Origin: Hexactinellida sp. DTS-2022
Taxonomy: Eukaryota > Porifera > Hexactinellida
Assembly (NCBI GenBank): GCA_028753945.1
Contig: JAPNXP010000015.1
Location: 3,410,001-3,474,000 of the forward strand
Reading direction: 5' to 3'
DNA: 64,000 bases
Positions 49,816-60,160 of the stretch are shown here, piece by piece; the stretch's first letter is position 1; every line of letters starts with the position of its first letter. The notes beneath the pieces were generated by a model. That model was not told the DNA's origin, made no database searches, and saw nothing but the letters and a program-made list of their open reading frames with translations. The translations under genes and the position numbers were made by a program.

Positions 49816-52800
49816 ATGTGGCTGTTTTCGTGTCTGCTCCTACTACAGCTATTATGTTGCACTGTACACGGTTTCCTTCGCCTTGGAACAGTGGGTGTTA
49901 GTGGCACATCCGGTACGGTCTACTTAATCGATTCAAATTCCCTTTTTCTGTTGGGTTTCACTTCAACAGAGTCGTTGGTCTTCAAGGGGATCTCGGGCTC
50001 TGGTAACGTCACTGCCACGACAAGCGGCGCTCTCTCCTCGATAAGCATGCTACTTGACATTAGTGAAAACTGGCTTAGCTCTTCTACCATTGAAGTCCGT
50101 ACAGTGAGTGGGGATCAGCTGCTTACCTCGTTTCAAGTGCCCTCTAACATACAGGTTCCGTGCAGCGCCGAGTATCTCGGGAAATTCGCTAGGCCTTCTG
50201 GGGGTACTTCTCATTCCTTAGCCGGTCATGTGTTTTATGACCGCCTAAATCGGCGTTTTTTCGTTGCCGGTCTTTTCCTCGACGGAAGCGCTCCCGCGGC
50301 TTACATGTGGTTGGATACCGTCACGACTCCAACTGCCGCTGGCAAGATAGCTGGGTACAATGGGGCCTATGGCCGAGTGGATGACGTGAGCAACCAAGAC
50401 GCAAACGTGACTCTCCCTGTTGGTTACACACAGACAACATTCAGATCTCTGTCCGTCTGGTGCGAGCAATTCTTTGTTTCGTTCGGTCATGTGGAGATAC
50501 CTGTTGGTACCGCTGATTCGTTCGATTGCAGCTCAACCTTTGGCCCAGTGCAAATTGGGTCTACTCCCGCAGTACATAGTGTAGCAGGTAATGTGTATGT
50601 TTTGGGGCCAAACACTATTGGATTGAACGACCTTAGCTTCGACGGTACTGCACCAGCGACTTATTACTGGGCCGGGGAGACAAATGATGTTCATACTGGT
50701 TTCATAGTTCCCAGCCACACTGGTAGTCTCTCACAGCTAGGCGCACTAAGCAATGTTAAGGTTGTACTGACTCTTCCAACGGACTTTGATGTCTGTAGTA
50801 TTTCCTTCTTAAGTTTGTATTGTGTTCAAGCTTCTGCCTCATTTGGTGAAGTATTTTTTAACACTTCATTTGGGTGCTCGAACTGTCCTCCCATTTGTAA
50901 AACCGTTTCCCAAAGCTCTGTGCCTGGTTTCCAGTGCAAGGAACTGACTACAGAAGACCGTGTGGAATACCTGTATGATTCCGCTAACAGCTTAGTCACA
51001 TTCAAACTGCATACTTGCAGCTTGGAGGCTAATCAGTATTTCGCATTCGGTTTGAGTGCTAGCGCTAGTGGCACTGCTATGGCTCCTAATGCCGACGTTG
51101 TAGTCTGTCAGTTCACCAACACTGGAGAAGTTAATTGTACAGATTATGAGTTGTCCATTCGTTCACAGTGCGCACTGCTTGGTTCCAGTTACTTCGGTGC
51201 CTGTCCTGATCATGTACTGGCTGGAGGCGTTAATAACTATATAAACACTCAAGTAGAGCGAGTCGACGGGCTGACTACTTTCACCACCACTCGAGCTCTA
51301 ACCACTTCTGATTCCCATGACAAAGCTTTCACGCCTGGGACTCCACAGTACATCATATGGGCCAAGGGCGGTACATTTTCATCTCCCTTCACTGACAGAT
51401 GGGTGTTACGTCACGCTCCTACGGATAGAGCTACTACCTCTTCTCCCATTCAGATCGACTTTGGAGCCACTTCATCCTGTGCCAACAGTCTCGAATGTCC
51501 GACTACCACTCTCCCCCCTGTTATACCATGGGTTATCCCGCCTCTCTGCATCGACTCGAATTACAATTCGATAAACGCTTCGATTGGCAACACGGGAGGC
51601 AGACAGGGGTACAAGGGGATCACTGGGATAGACGGCTGGGGAATCGCTTGGTACCTAAACGGCCGACTTATACCCGAGATCTATGTCTTAAGGGGTACTA
51701 CAGTTAAGTTTTTCGTGAATGGTGGTGATGATCCTACCAATTCCGCCCAGTACCATCCTTTGTACTTGACCAGTTCGGATGAAGGCGGCGTATTCACTCT
51801 CGCACAGGCCGGACTGGCCGTTAGCGAAACAGTGTATGCTGGCCTGGAACACAATCAGAGCTCTGGGGAAATCACCAATCTGTCTGTCGGTCCCTACTGC
51901 GAATGGACAGAAACACAGGGAATAGGCGATAACTTCAATTCGTTTGAAGAATACAAAGACACACTCGTATACTCTTGTAATGCTGGCGTCTCTGCTGGCA
52001 CATTTGAATGGACCACTGACGCTAATACGAGCAGTCTGCTGTACTACCAGTGTGCTACACATAAACTGCTGGGATGGAAAATAAAAGTTGTGGACTCCTT
52101 AGACTCCTGTTGGCAGCTGAATGGAATTACGATTGCCACCACACCGGTTTCCTCTACACAGGCTGCAAACACAACAGCTGGGTCTACACCGGCTGTAAAC
52201 ACAACAGCTGGGACTACACAGGCTGCAACCACGACAGGACCCTCAGAGACAACTACTCCCGCTACAACTACAGGCCAAGACTTCCAGTGCAAGGAACTGA
52301 CTACAGAAGACCGCGTGGAGTATATGTATGATTCCACTAACAGCTTAGTCACATTCAAACTGCATACCTGTAGTCTGGAGGCTAATCAGTACTTCGCATT
52401 CGGTTTGAGTGCTAGCGCTAGTGGCACTGCTATGTTTCCTAATGCTGACGTTGTAGTGTGTCAGTTCACCAACACTGGAGACGTTAACTGTACAGATTAT
52501 GATTTGTCTCTTCGCTCACAGTGCACACTATTCGGACCCAGTTACTTTGGTGCCTGTCCTGACCATGTACTGGCTGGAGGCGTTAACAACTATATAAACA
52601 CTCAGGTAGAGCGAGTAGACGGGCTGACTACTTTCACCACCACTCGAGCTGTCACCACTTCTGATTCCCATGACAAAGCTTTCACACCTGGGACTCCACA
52701 GTACATCATATGGGCCAAGGGCGGTACATTTTCATCTCCCTTCACTGACAGATGGGTGTTACGTCACGCTCCTACGGATAGAGCTACTACCTCTTCTCCC

Positions 52801-54141
52801 ATTCAGATCGACTTTGGAGCCACTTCATCCTGTGCCAACAGCCTGCAGTGCTCGGCGCCACCTCAGTCAGATGCCCCTTGGTCAGTTCCCCCAATCTGTA
52901 TCGATGACAGTAGCGATGCTATTCAGGCCTCATTAGGTAGTGCGGGTGGGATCCAGGGATACAATGCTATCACTGGTAGAGAAGGTTGGGACATCGCTTG
53001 GTATCTAAACGGATTGCTTATCCCTGAAGTTTACGTTTTGCGTGGTTCAAAAGTGAAGTTTAATGTTAATGGCGGTGATGGCCCTTCCAATACAGCTGAG
53101 TACCATCCTCTCTACATCACGAGTTCGAATGTCGGAGGGATTAGCAGCCTGCTTAATGCAGGGCAAGAGATAATAGAAACTGTCTATGCTGGTCTAGCTT
53201 ATAATCCGGGATCAGGTTCTGTTGCAGACCTGACTGTTGGTCCTTATTGCGAATGGGAGGAAACTCAGGGGTCAGGGGAAAACTTTGACTCTTTTAATGC
53301 TTACAGAGAGACACTCAGCTACTCTTGCAGTGCTAATACAGCTGCTGGCTCCTTCGAATGGACAACTGACAACGACACAAGCGATGTCGTATACTACCAG
53401 TGTGCAGCACATCCACTGTACGGTTGGAAGATACGAGTTGTCGATTCCTTAGACGGCTGTCTTAACATAACAACTCCAACTGCTGCCACTCCATGGGATA
53501 TTCCGCCTATTTGCATTGATGCCGAAGACACTTCAATCAGTGCCGTTATTGGAAACTCAAATGATAAAATGGTTGGAAATGAAGGTCGCAAAAGTATTTG
53601 GTATCTGAATGGACTCCCCAGCCCTGAAATCTATATCCTGCGAAATACCAAAGTCACATTTTACGTAAATGGTGGAAATGATCATGCTGACCTCGATAAC
53701 TTCCATCCGTTGTATTTGACTAATTCCAGCGAAGGCGGCTTACTTAGAGTGCTAGAACAGAGCCTGCCTGTAAATCAAACTGTGTATGCAGGGTTGCAGA
53801 TCATAGGGGACCAATTGGTGACTCTCACCGATGGGAGCTTGTGTAAATACGCTGAGACTCAAGGTGGAACTAATTTTGAGTCTTTCGAGGAATACCAAGA
53901 GTCGCTAAGCTTCGTATGCGTAGGGAATATCATTACAGGGGAGTTTAGTTGGACTCCTGATGAAACTACTCCAGATACTATATACTACCAATGTGCACAG
54001 CATAAGGATCATGGAATGAGGATAAATGTTGTAGACGATATTGCGTCTTGTCGCCAGCAACTGGCTGCTAGCGGTATCATGCTACCCGTCTCGTTCCTTC
54101 TGTTTATTGGGAACATCCTTGCTCTGTACTACAGCCTGTAA
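49816..54141 (+). CDS. Knickkopf/Skeletor-like secreted protein 1: DM13, DOMON and cupredoxin domains
   Basis: 1,441 residues, one exon. ATG 49816 is used because it opens a signal peptide (MWLFSCLLLLQLLCCTVHG) matching the two sister genes; the in-frame codon at 49726 is TTG. Order: three DM13-like domains (about 20-105, 115-230, 240-355), DOMON (372-550), cupredoxin (574-764), a Thr/Ala-rich linker with repeats (765-822), DOMON (822-1010), cupredoxin (1024-1215), cupredoxin (1228-1415) and a hydrophobic GPI-type tail. Copper-ligand-like residues are seen in each cupredoxin (YHPLY/FHPLY; YYQCATH, YYQCAAH, YYQCAQH). Only the third keeps a Met four residues after the last His (HKDHGM); the others have Trp. 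In insects, Knickkopf protects and organises cuticle chitin; the role here is unknown. Confidence 0.85.
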   Translation: MWLFSCLLLLQLLCCTVHGFLRLGTVGVSGTSGTVYLIDSNSLFLLGFTSTESLVFKGISGSGNVTATTSGALSSISMLLDISENWLSSSTIEVRTVSGDQLLTSFQVPSNIQVPCSAEYLGKFARPSGGTSHSLAGHVFYDRLNRRFFVAGLFLDGSAPAAYMWLDTVTTPTAAGKIAGYNGAYGRVDDVSNQDANVTLPVGYTQTTFRSLSVWCEQFFVSFGHVEIPVGTADSFDCSSTFGPVQIGSTPAVHSVAGNVYVLGPNTIGLNDLSFDGTAPATYYWAGETNDVHTGFIVPSHTGSLSQLGALSNVKVVLTLPTDFDVCSISFLSLYCVQASASFGEVFFNTSFGCSNCPPICKTVSQSSVPGFQCKELTTEDRVEYLYDSANSLVTFKLHTCSLEANQYFAFGLSASASGTAMAPNADVVVCQFTNTGEVNCTDYELSIRSQCALLGSSYFGACPDHVLAGGVNNYINTQVERVDGLTTFTTTRALTTSDSHDKAFTPGTPQYIIWAKGGTFSSPFTDRWVLRHAPTDRATTSSPIQIDFGATSSCANSLECPTTTLPPVIPWVIPPLCIDSNYNSINASIGNTGGRQGYKGITGIDGWGIAWYLNGRLIPEIYVLRGTTVKFFVNGGDDPTNSAQYHPLYLTSSDEGGVFTLAQAGLAVSETVYAGLEHNQSSGEITNLSVGPYCEWTETQGIGDNFNSFEEYKDTLVYSCNAGVSAGTFEWTTDANTSSLLYYQCATHKLLGWKIKVVDSLDSCWQLNGITIATTPVSSTQAANTTAGSTPAVNTTAGTTQAATTTGPSETTTPATTTGQDFQCKELTTEDRVEYMYDSTNSLVTFKLHTCSLEANQYFAFGLSASASGTAMFPNADVVVCQFTNTGDVNCTDYDLSLRSQCTLFGPSYFGACPDHVLAGGVNNYINTQVERVDGLTTFTTTRAVTTSDSHDKAFTPGTPQYIIWAKGGTFSSPFTDRWVLRHAPTDRATTSSPIQIDFGATSSCANSLQCSAPPQSDAPWSVPPICIDDSSDAIQASLGSAGGIQGYNAITGREGWDIAWYLNGLLIPEVYVLRGSKVKFNVNGGDGPSNTAEYHPLYITSSNVGGISSLLNAGQEIIETVYAGLAYNPGSGSVADLTVGPYCEWEETQGSGENFDSFNAYRETLSYSCSANTAAGSFEWTTDNDTSDVVYYQCAAHPLYGWKIRVVDSLDGCLNITTPTAATPWDIPPICIDAEDTSISAVIGNSNDKMVGNEGRKSIWYLNGLPSPEIYILRNTKVTFYVNGGNDHADLDNFHPLYLTNSSEGGLLRVLEQSLPVNQTVYAGLQIIGDQLVTLTDGSLCKYAETQGGTNFESFEEYQESLSFVCVGNIITGEFSWTPDETTPDTIYYQCAQHKDHGMRINVVDDIASCRQQLAASGIMLPVSFLLFIGNILALYYSL
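50930..52855 (+). repeat. Internal DOMON-cupredoxin duplication within gene 1
   Basis: The DOMON-coding segments starting near 50930 and 52283 are offset by 1,353 bp (451 codons). About 180 bp near their ends (51311-51490 against 52664-52843) differ at a single base, while flanking parts differ more. Confidence 0.88.
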
Positions 54142-54418
54142 ATTATCTTTAGCATGGGACTAGTTTATAATATAAAGAGTTTGTTTGTTATTTAGTAACG
54201 TGTGAGTTGTCAATTCAGTGTGTTTTAGTTGTCCCTTGTAACCAATATATTTTTGCCTTCTTGCTTAGATATAACTTGTCTAATCTTATACTATTTTAGC
54301 TCTGTGATGGGATTCCAGTTTAAGTACAGAAACAGTGTTGTGTTTACTTACACATTTTTTGTATGTTCAATTTCATTCTGTTATTCTATTAGAATCTTAG
54401 CACTTTAGGGGAGCTTAA

Positions 54419-56794
54419 ATGCGGTTGATAACAACTCTACTGGTCCTTCAATTGGCCCTAACTGCTTTCGGGTTTATCCGTCTCGGAACAATTGACATCG
54501 TCCTCCATAGCGGAAGAATATACTTGATCGATACCAACACAATATTTCTGTTTGAGTTCTCTTCGGATCCTGGAATAATAGTTAAAGGAACAGGCACCTC
54601 TTCCTCCTCCAATGTGACTATTCCTGGACCGTTTTCTGGATGGAACAAGATGTACGATCTCTCAGGCGATGTGCTAGATTCTCCTTCCATTGAAGTTCGT
54701 GCTGCTAACGACAATAGTCTTATTGCCTCGTTCTACGTGCCTAACAACATTTATATACCTTGCAATGCTGAGTACATCGGTCGGTTTAATGTACCGAATA
54801 GACCAACTACTCGTCACGAACTGGACGGTCATGTGTTTCTGGACCGCGCATTCGGGCGCTTTTTCATTGCCGGTTTGGACCTTGACAGCTCAGCTCCCGC
54901 TACCTTCTTATGGCTTGACACGATGGATATGCCCACCGCGGCTGGCATACGGGCCGGGTACAATGGGGGCTACGATTTGGTCACGGACGTAAGGAATATA
55001 GATGTTAACGTGACTCTACCACCCGGACATACTCTATCAGACTACAAAACTCTCTCAGTTTGGTGTGCTAAGGCCGCCGTGTCATTCGGTCATGTGAATA
55101 TCACTACCCCGATATTTACTAGCTCCTTCAATTGTGCTAACTTCGGACCCGTACACTTGGGTGTTTCTCCTCCGAGACATGATGTATCTGCAGAAGCTTA
55201 TATTCTTGGTCCTAACACTATCGGTCTGAACTCACTTTATTACGACGGGAATCCTCCCGCTACCTGGTACTGGGGGGGCTGGAACAGTACTCTATCCCAT
55301 GGGTTCATCATTAGCGACCATTTTAGCAATTTAGCGCCGCTAAAGTATGAGATATCGAACAAAAATATTGTCATAACTCTACCAACGGGATACGACGTAT
55401 GTACTATGTATTTCCTAAGCATGTACTGCGTGAGAGCGAGCGCATCCTTCGGCGAGATATACATGAATAGCTCATTTGGCTGTCAATGGTGCCCTACTAC
55501 CTGCAAAACTGCTATAACTAATCCTCTATCAGGATACCAATGCAAGGATCTCAGCACCACAAGTAAGACGCGTGTTGAGTACATTTACGATTCTGCAAAT
55601 TCTGTAATAACTTTCAAGTTCCACACCTGCGACCAAGAGCCCCAGCAATACTTTGCATTTGGATTGAGTGGCAACAACAGTAGAGCACAAATGGCGGGTG
55701 GAGATGTTGTTGTTTGCCAATACTCTGACACATACCAAACAGACTGTACAGACTACAATTTAGTAATTAGATCTCAGTGTGCACCTTCATGGGGTAGTTA
55801 CACAGGAGCTTGTCCAGATCACGCATTGTCTGGAGAGAATGATTACTACAATTCTCAGTTAGAACGTGTTAACGGGATAACTACCTTCACTACCACACGA
55901 GCCGTCATATCATCAGATACCAGTAATGACAAAGATTTCACACCTGGCACCCCCCAGTATATAATATGGGCTAAAGGAGGCACGTTCACCTCTCCTACTA
56001 GCGAGAGGTGGGTATTACGTCACCAGCCTGCTGATAGACTCAATGCGAATAGCCCAATTCTAATCGACTTCGGGGCTACCTCAAACTGCACCGATCACTT
56101 TGTATGCCCAACTACCCCAGCTCCTCCCGAAACCCCCTGGACTATCCCTCCACTCTGTATCGATTCGGACAACAACGTAATAAATGCCTACATCGGCAAT
56201 ACAGGCGGAGTGCAAGGTTACAAGGGAATCACTGGGCAAGACGGGTGGGGCATTGCTTGGTATCTGAATGGTCTTCTTATCCCAGAAGTCTACGTGTTAC
56301 GCGGTACAATGGTTAGGGTTATTGTTCACGGTGGTAATAACGCCAACAATGCAGCTGACTACCATCCCTTCTACATCACCAGTTCTAGCGAAGGCGGCGC
56401 GTGGAGTCTGGCATTTGCTTCACAGCCGATAACTGAGACTGTGTATGCAGGGCTGGTTGTTAGTGGCGGTGATGTATTGGATCTTACAACTGGAGATCTT
56501 TGTGAGTGGAAGGAAACGAACGGTAGTAGCTTCACCTTATGGGAGGAATATAAGGCATCTCTAACCTCTATCTGTTACGGGAGTTCTTTCGGCTGGTTTG
56601 ATTGGGTCACTGACTCTAGTACCCCGGATAATGTGTACTACCAATGCGCTACGCATCGACTGCTAGGATGGAAGATACACGTGGTTGACGACCTGGACTA
56701 TTGTAACCAACTAGCAGCTGGGTACTTAATCACGCCCCTCTCTCTACTCTTCCTCGTAAGCGTTGGGGTAACCCTGTTCTACGGGTACAATTAG
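54419..56794 (+). CDS. Knickkopf/Skeletor-like secreted protein 2
   Basis: 791 residues, one exon. Signal peptide MRLITTLLVLQLALTAFG, then three DM13-like domains (FIRLGTIDIVLHSGRIYLID; LDGHVFLDRAFGRFFIAGL; SAEAYILGPNTIGLNSLYY), one DOMON (about 375-565, starting YQCKDLS), one cupredoxin (about 580-765, with DYHPFY and YYQCATHRLLGW) and a hydrophobic tail (LITPLSLLFLVSVGVTLFY), likely a GPI signal. This is the simple form of the architecture; gene 1 adds one DOMON and two cupredoxins. It lies 277 bp after gene 1 on the same strand. A 3' splice-like CTTTAG lies just before the ATG. Confidence 0.87.
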   Translation: MRLITTLLVLQLALTAFGFIRLGTIDIVLHSGRIYLIDTNTIFLFEFSSDPGIIVKGTGTSSSSNVTIPGPFSGWNKMYDLSGDVLDSPSIEVRAANDNSLIASFYVPNNIYIPCNAEYIGRFNVPNRPTTRHELDGHVFLDRAFGRFFIAGLDLDSSAPATFLWLDTMDMPTAAGIRAGYNGGYDLVTDVRNIDVNVTLPPGHTLSDYKTLSVWCAKAAVSFGHVNITTPIFTSSFNCANFGPVHLGVSPPRHDVSAEAYILGPNTIGLNSLYYDGNPPATWYWGGWNSTLSHGFIISDHFSNLAPLKYEISNKNIVITLPTGYDVCTMYFLSMYCVRASASFGEIYMNSSFGCQWCPTTCKTAITNPLSGYQCKDLSTTSKTRVEYIYDSANSVITFKFHTCDQEPQQYFAFGLSGNNSRAQMAGGDVVVCQYSDTYQTDCTDYNLVIRSQCAPSWGSYTGACPDHALSGENDYYNSQLERVNGITTFTTTRAVISSDTSNDKDFTPGTPQYIIWAKGGTFTSPTSERWVLRHQPADRLNANSPILIDFGATSNCTDHFVCPTTPAPPETPWTIPPLCIDSDNNVINAYIGNTGGVQGYKGITGQDGWGIAWYLNGLLIPEVYVLRGTMVRVIVHGGNNANNAADYHPFYITSSSEGGAWSLAFASQPITETVYAGLVVSGGDVLDLTTGDLCEWKETNGSSFTLWEEYKASLTSICYGSSFGWFDWVTDSSTPDNVYYQCATHRLLGWKIHVVDDLDYCNQLAAGYLITPLSLLFLVSVGVTLFYGYN

Positions 56795-57583
56795 TGTACT
56801 CCCTAGACTAGTCTCCTTATAAGCCGAATAACTCTATTTTATATCACTTCTTTCTTATTATTTGTTTCGAACTTTAGCATTTTTAGTCATTTATTATTTT
56901 TACTCATTTATCATCTATTCTGTAGACTGAATAGTATTTTATTAAAATCTTGTTTACTACTAGTACTAAGTTACCAATTCTAGCGTTGCGTTATCTCGCC
57001 ATATATTTAGCAGAACTCTCGGTATCGACTTGATAAGTTCATGCGAGTTCGCTAAATATATTTATTGATAATACAATTTGCATAAGGATTGGGCAATCTA
57101 CGAACGTAGACCGATAAGAACAGATGATGCTTTGTATGCAATCAGGAAGTTATTGTTGAGATGATGTTGCAGATGTGTGTAATTACCATACTTCCTGCAA
57201 GGGATGATTTGGAAGGACTTTTATGGAGTAAAATATTAATTATTGATTAATGAGAACACAATTATCAATTTAAACATTAAATTTAGGCTCAAGTGGCTCT
57301 ACCATTAAGCACAGTATATATACTATGTACCAGTCTCTAAATCTTCATATTCTTGTTAGATTAATTACAGGTGGCTCATTGTATGCCATTATAGTTAGTT
57401 AGTTAAGGTCTGTGATTTTATGAAAAATAGATTTCCAGCTCACTGAAATTTCCATTCTTTACAAAGTGAGAAAACTTACACCATAAATCGATCACCCAAT
57501 AGTCTTAGCTATATTATAAATTAAATTAAAATAACAAAAACTTTAACTAGGTATTTCCAAACTCCCACACAACACAAAAAGAG
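56795..57583. other. Intergenic stretch between Knickkopf-like genes 2 and 3
   Basis: 790 bp of AT-rich DNA. A TATAAATTA lies 67 nt before the gene 3 ATG and might serve as its TATA box. No repeat with clear ends was seen. Confidence 0.45.
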
Positions 57584-59957
57584 ATGCGTGCGTTTATAGC
57601 GCTGCTGCTGCTGCAATTGATTTCCTCCGCTCAGGGATTCTACCGACTCGGCAATGTCAATTCAGGCTCGACTAGCGGAATAGTTTATCTTATCGACTCA
57701 AACTCCATTTTCCTTTTCGAGTTCTCAGCTTCAGAGGCTCTGACCATCAAGGCTGTGGGTGGCACTACTGCTGTTTCTGCGTCGACTAGTGGCCCTCTCT
57801 CTTCCACTAGCTTGCTTATAGACGCTAGTGATGATCTATTGAGCTCTTCGGCCATCGAAATTCGCACTACCGCGGGTGATACCCTCATCATTTCATTCCC
57901 AGTGCCGAATAACATCTACATCCCATGCTCTGCTGAGTACTTAGGTCGCTTCATGAATAACGGACCCACTGCGCACAGTCTAGATGGACACGTGTTCATA
58001 GACAGATCTACGAGGCGGTTGTTTATCGCTGCACTCGATCTTGATGGCAACGCTCCCGCGGCTTATCTCTGGCTCGATACGAACGCCGTGCCTTCTAGAA
58101 ACGGGAGAATTGCCGGGGGAAATGGGGTCTATGGGAAGATTAATTTCGTTGCCAATCAAGATGTCAATGTGACCGTGCCGGCTGGATACACGACCAGTGT
58201 ATTCCGGTCTCTCTCAGTCTGGTGCGAACGCTTTGATGTCTCCTTTGGCCATGTTAATATTCCGGTTGCCTCAGGTGATTCCTTCACATGCTCGAGTTAC
58301 GGCCCTCAGTCCCTCGGCGAGTCCCCTCCAATTAACAGCGTGTCTGCCAACGTGTACGTACTGGGGCCCACCACATACGCCTTCCAAACCTTCATGTACA
58401 ACGGAGCGATAACCGGCACTACCTTATGGAGCGGGACGTCCACACTCGCGAATGGCTTTACCGTTCTCAATCAGGTAAATACTGCAGAACTCAGTTTGTA
58501 CAGCGGCCAGAACGTGGTGATAACACTCCCAGCTGGCTCTGACGTATGCAACACAAACTTCATTAGCGTATACAATGCGGGCGTTAGCACCTCTTATGGC
58601 ACCGTGATGACGAGTGCTTTCTCGTGTTCGGGCTGTCCCGCTATTTGCCGGACGAGCACCCTCATATCCACCCCCGGCTTCCAGTGCGTGGATCTCAGTA
58701 CTGTGAATAATGTACGCATGGAGTACCGCTACGATGAGATGAACAGCATAATAGCATTCAACCTAATGGCATGCAACCTGGAGGATGACCAGTACTACGC
58801 CTTCGGGCTTAGCGCGAGTGATACTGGAGTGGCAATGTCCCCGAATGGCGATGTCGTGGTTTGTCGCACTGCAACCGATTCCATGCCGGTTTGTACCGAC
58901 TATGACCTGACGATTAGATCTCAGTGCTCAGTAGTTTCGGGCTCTGGAACCGGAGCGTGTCCCGATACAGTACTCGTGGATGGCGTGAACAACTACGTTA
59001 ATACAGGAATGGAACGCGTCGGCGCTAAAACCACTTTTAGCACCATGCGTGCGGTTGATACAGGTGATCCTCACGATAAACCGTTTACCCCCGGGACGCC
59101 CCAATACATTATTTGGGCTAAAGGGGCCACGTTCGTCGTCTCTGACACTCAGAGGTGGGTACTCAGACATGCGAGTTCTGAGCGAGCGAACCCCTCTACT
59201 CCGATAACGATCGACTTCAATGCTACATCAGAATGTTCTTCCGTTTTCACCTGTCCCAATATCCAAACTACACCTGTGGTAGCGTGGAATGTCCCACCTA
59301 TTTGCATAGACTCGTCTAACAATGTTATAAGCGCGGCTATTGGCAACTCAGGCGAGAAGCAGGGCTACAAGGCAATCACAGAGAGAGAAGGGTGGGGCAT
59401 CGCCTGGTACCTGAATGGACTGCTCATACCGGAGATATACGTGCTGAGAGGAACAAACATTACTTTCTTCGTTAACGGAGGAGACCAGCCAACAGTGGCC
59501 TCTAACTACCATCCATTCTATCTAACAAGCTCAGCGCAGGGAGGCATTCTAAATGACCTAGCAATGAACAGGACCGTCACAGAGACGGTGTATGCCGGGT
59601 TAAACTTCAATGGGGATGCAGTGTCCGATCTGACAGTTGGGAAGTTCTGTGAGTGGAATGAGGTTAACGGGTTAGGGGGTAATGAATTCAGTTCTTTTTC
59701 CGCGTACAGAGATAATCTCATGCTGTCATGCGGCACTAGCTTAAGCCCGAGGGGCTCATTCGTTTGGACCACTGATGAAAACACGCCCAATCAGCTACTA
59801 TCAGTGTGCTACCCACCAACTGCTAGGCTGGAAGATTAACGTTGTGGATGATTTGGGTGCTTGCATCGCGCTCCAGTCAGCTGCTATTCAGACCCTGTCC
59901 TACTCCCTGCTGCTCATTATGGGCGTGGTGCTCTCCCTGGTGTACGCTACTATCTGA
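57584..59957 (+). CDS. Knickkopf/Skeletor-like secreted protein 3, frame broken near the 3' end
   Basis: Signal peptide MRAFIALLLLQLISSAQG, three DM13-like domains (FYRLGNVNSGSTSGIVYLID; LDGHVFIDRSTRRLFIAAL; SANVYVLGPTTYAFQTF), DOMON from about residue 365 and a cupredoxin from about 575. The first frame runs to a stop at 59839. The expected ending (YYQCATHQLLGWKINVVDD plus a hydrophobic tail) continues in another frame up to 59957. One extra base near 59794 explains the shift. This is either a sequencing error or a recent lesion; all other domains look intact. The break removes the second copper-ligand cluster and the anchor signal. Base composition and codon use resemble gene 2. Confidence 0.8.
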
Positions 59958-60160
59958 GCGCACTGGGCAATAACTTAGGCCTTATTCATGTCCCTGTTTC
60001 TTAATTTTAACTCTCTTGAATTGTTAGATTTTGTTAGAAGAGTTACTTAGCTTTCAATAGTTTGTATCCATGTATGTCTGGAATTAAGTTGATAGTATTA
60101 TTAATTTAATAGGGAATAGTTTAAAACAAATTGTAACCATTGGTATACAGTTCTTTAGAA

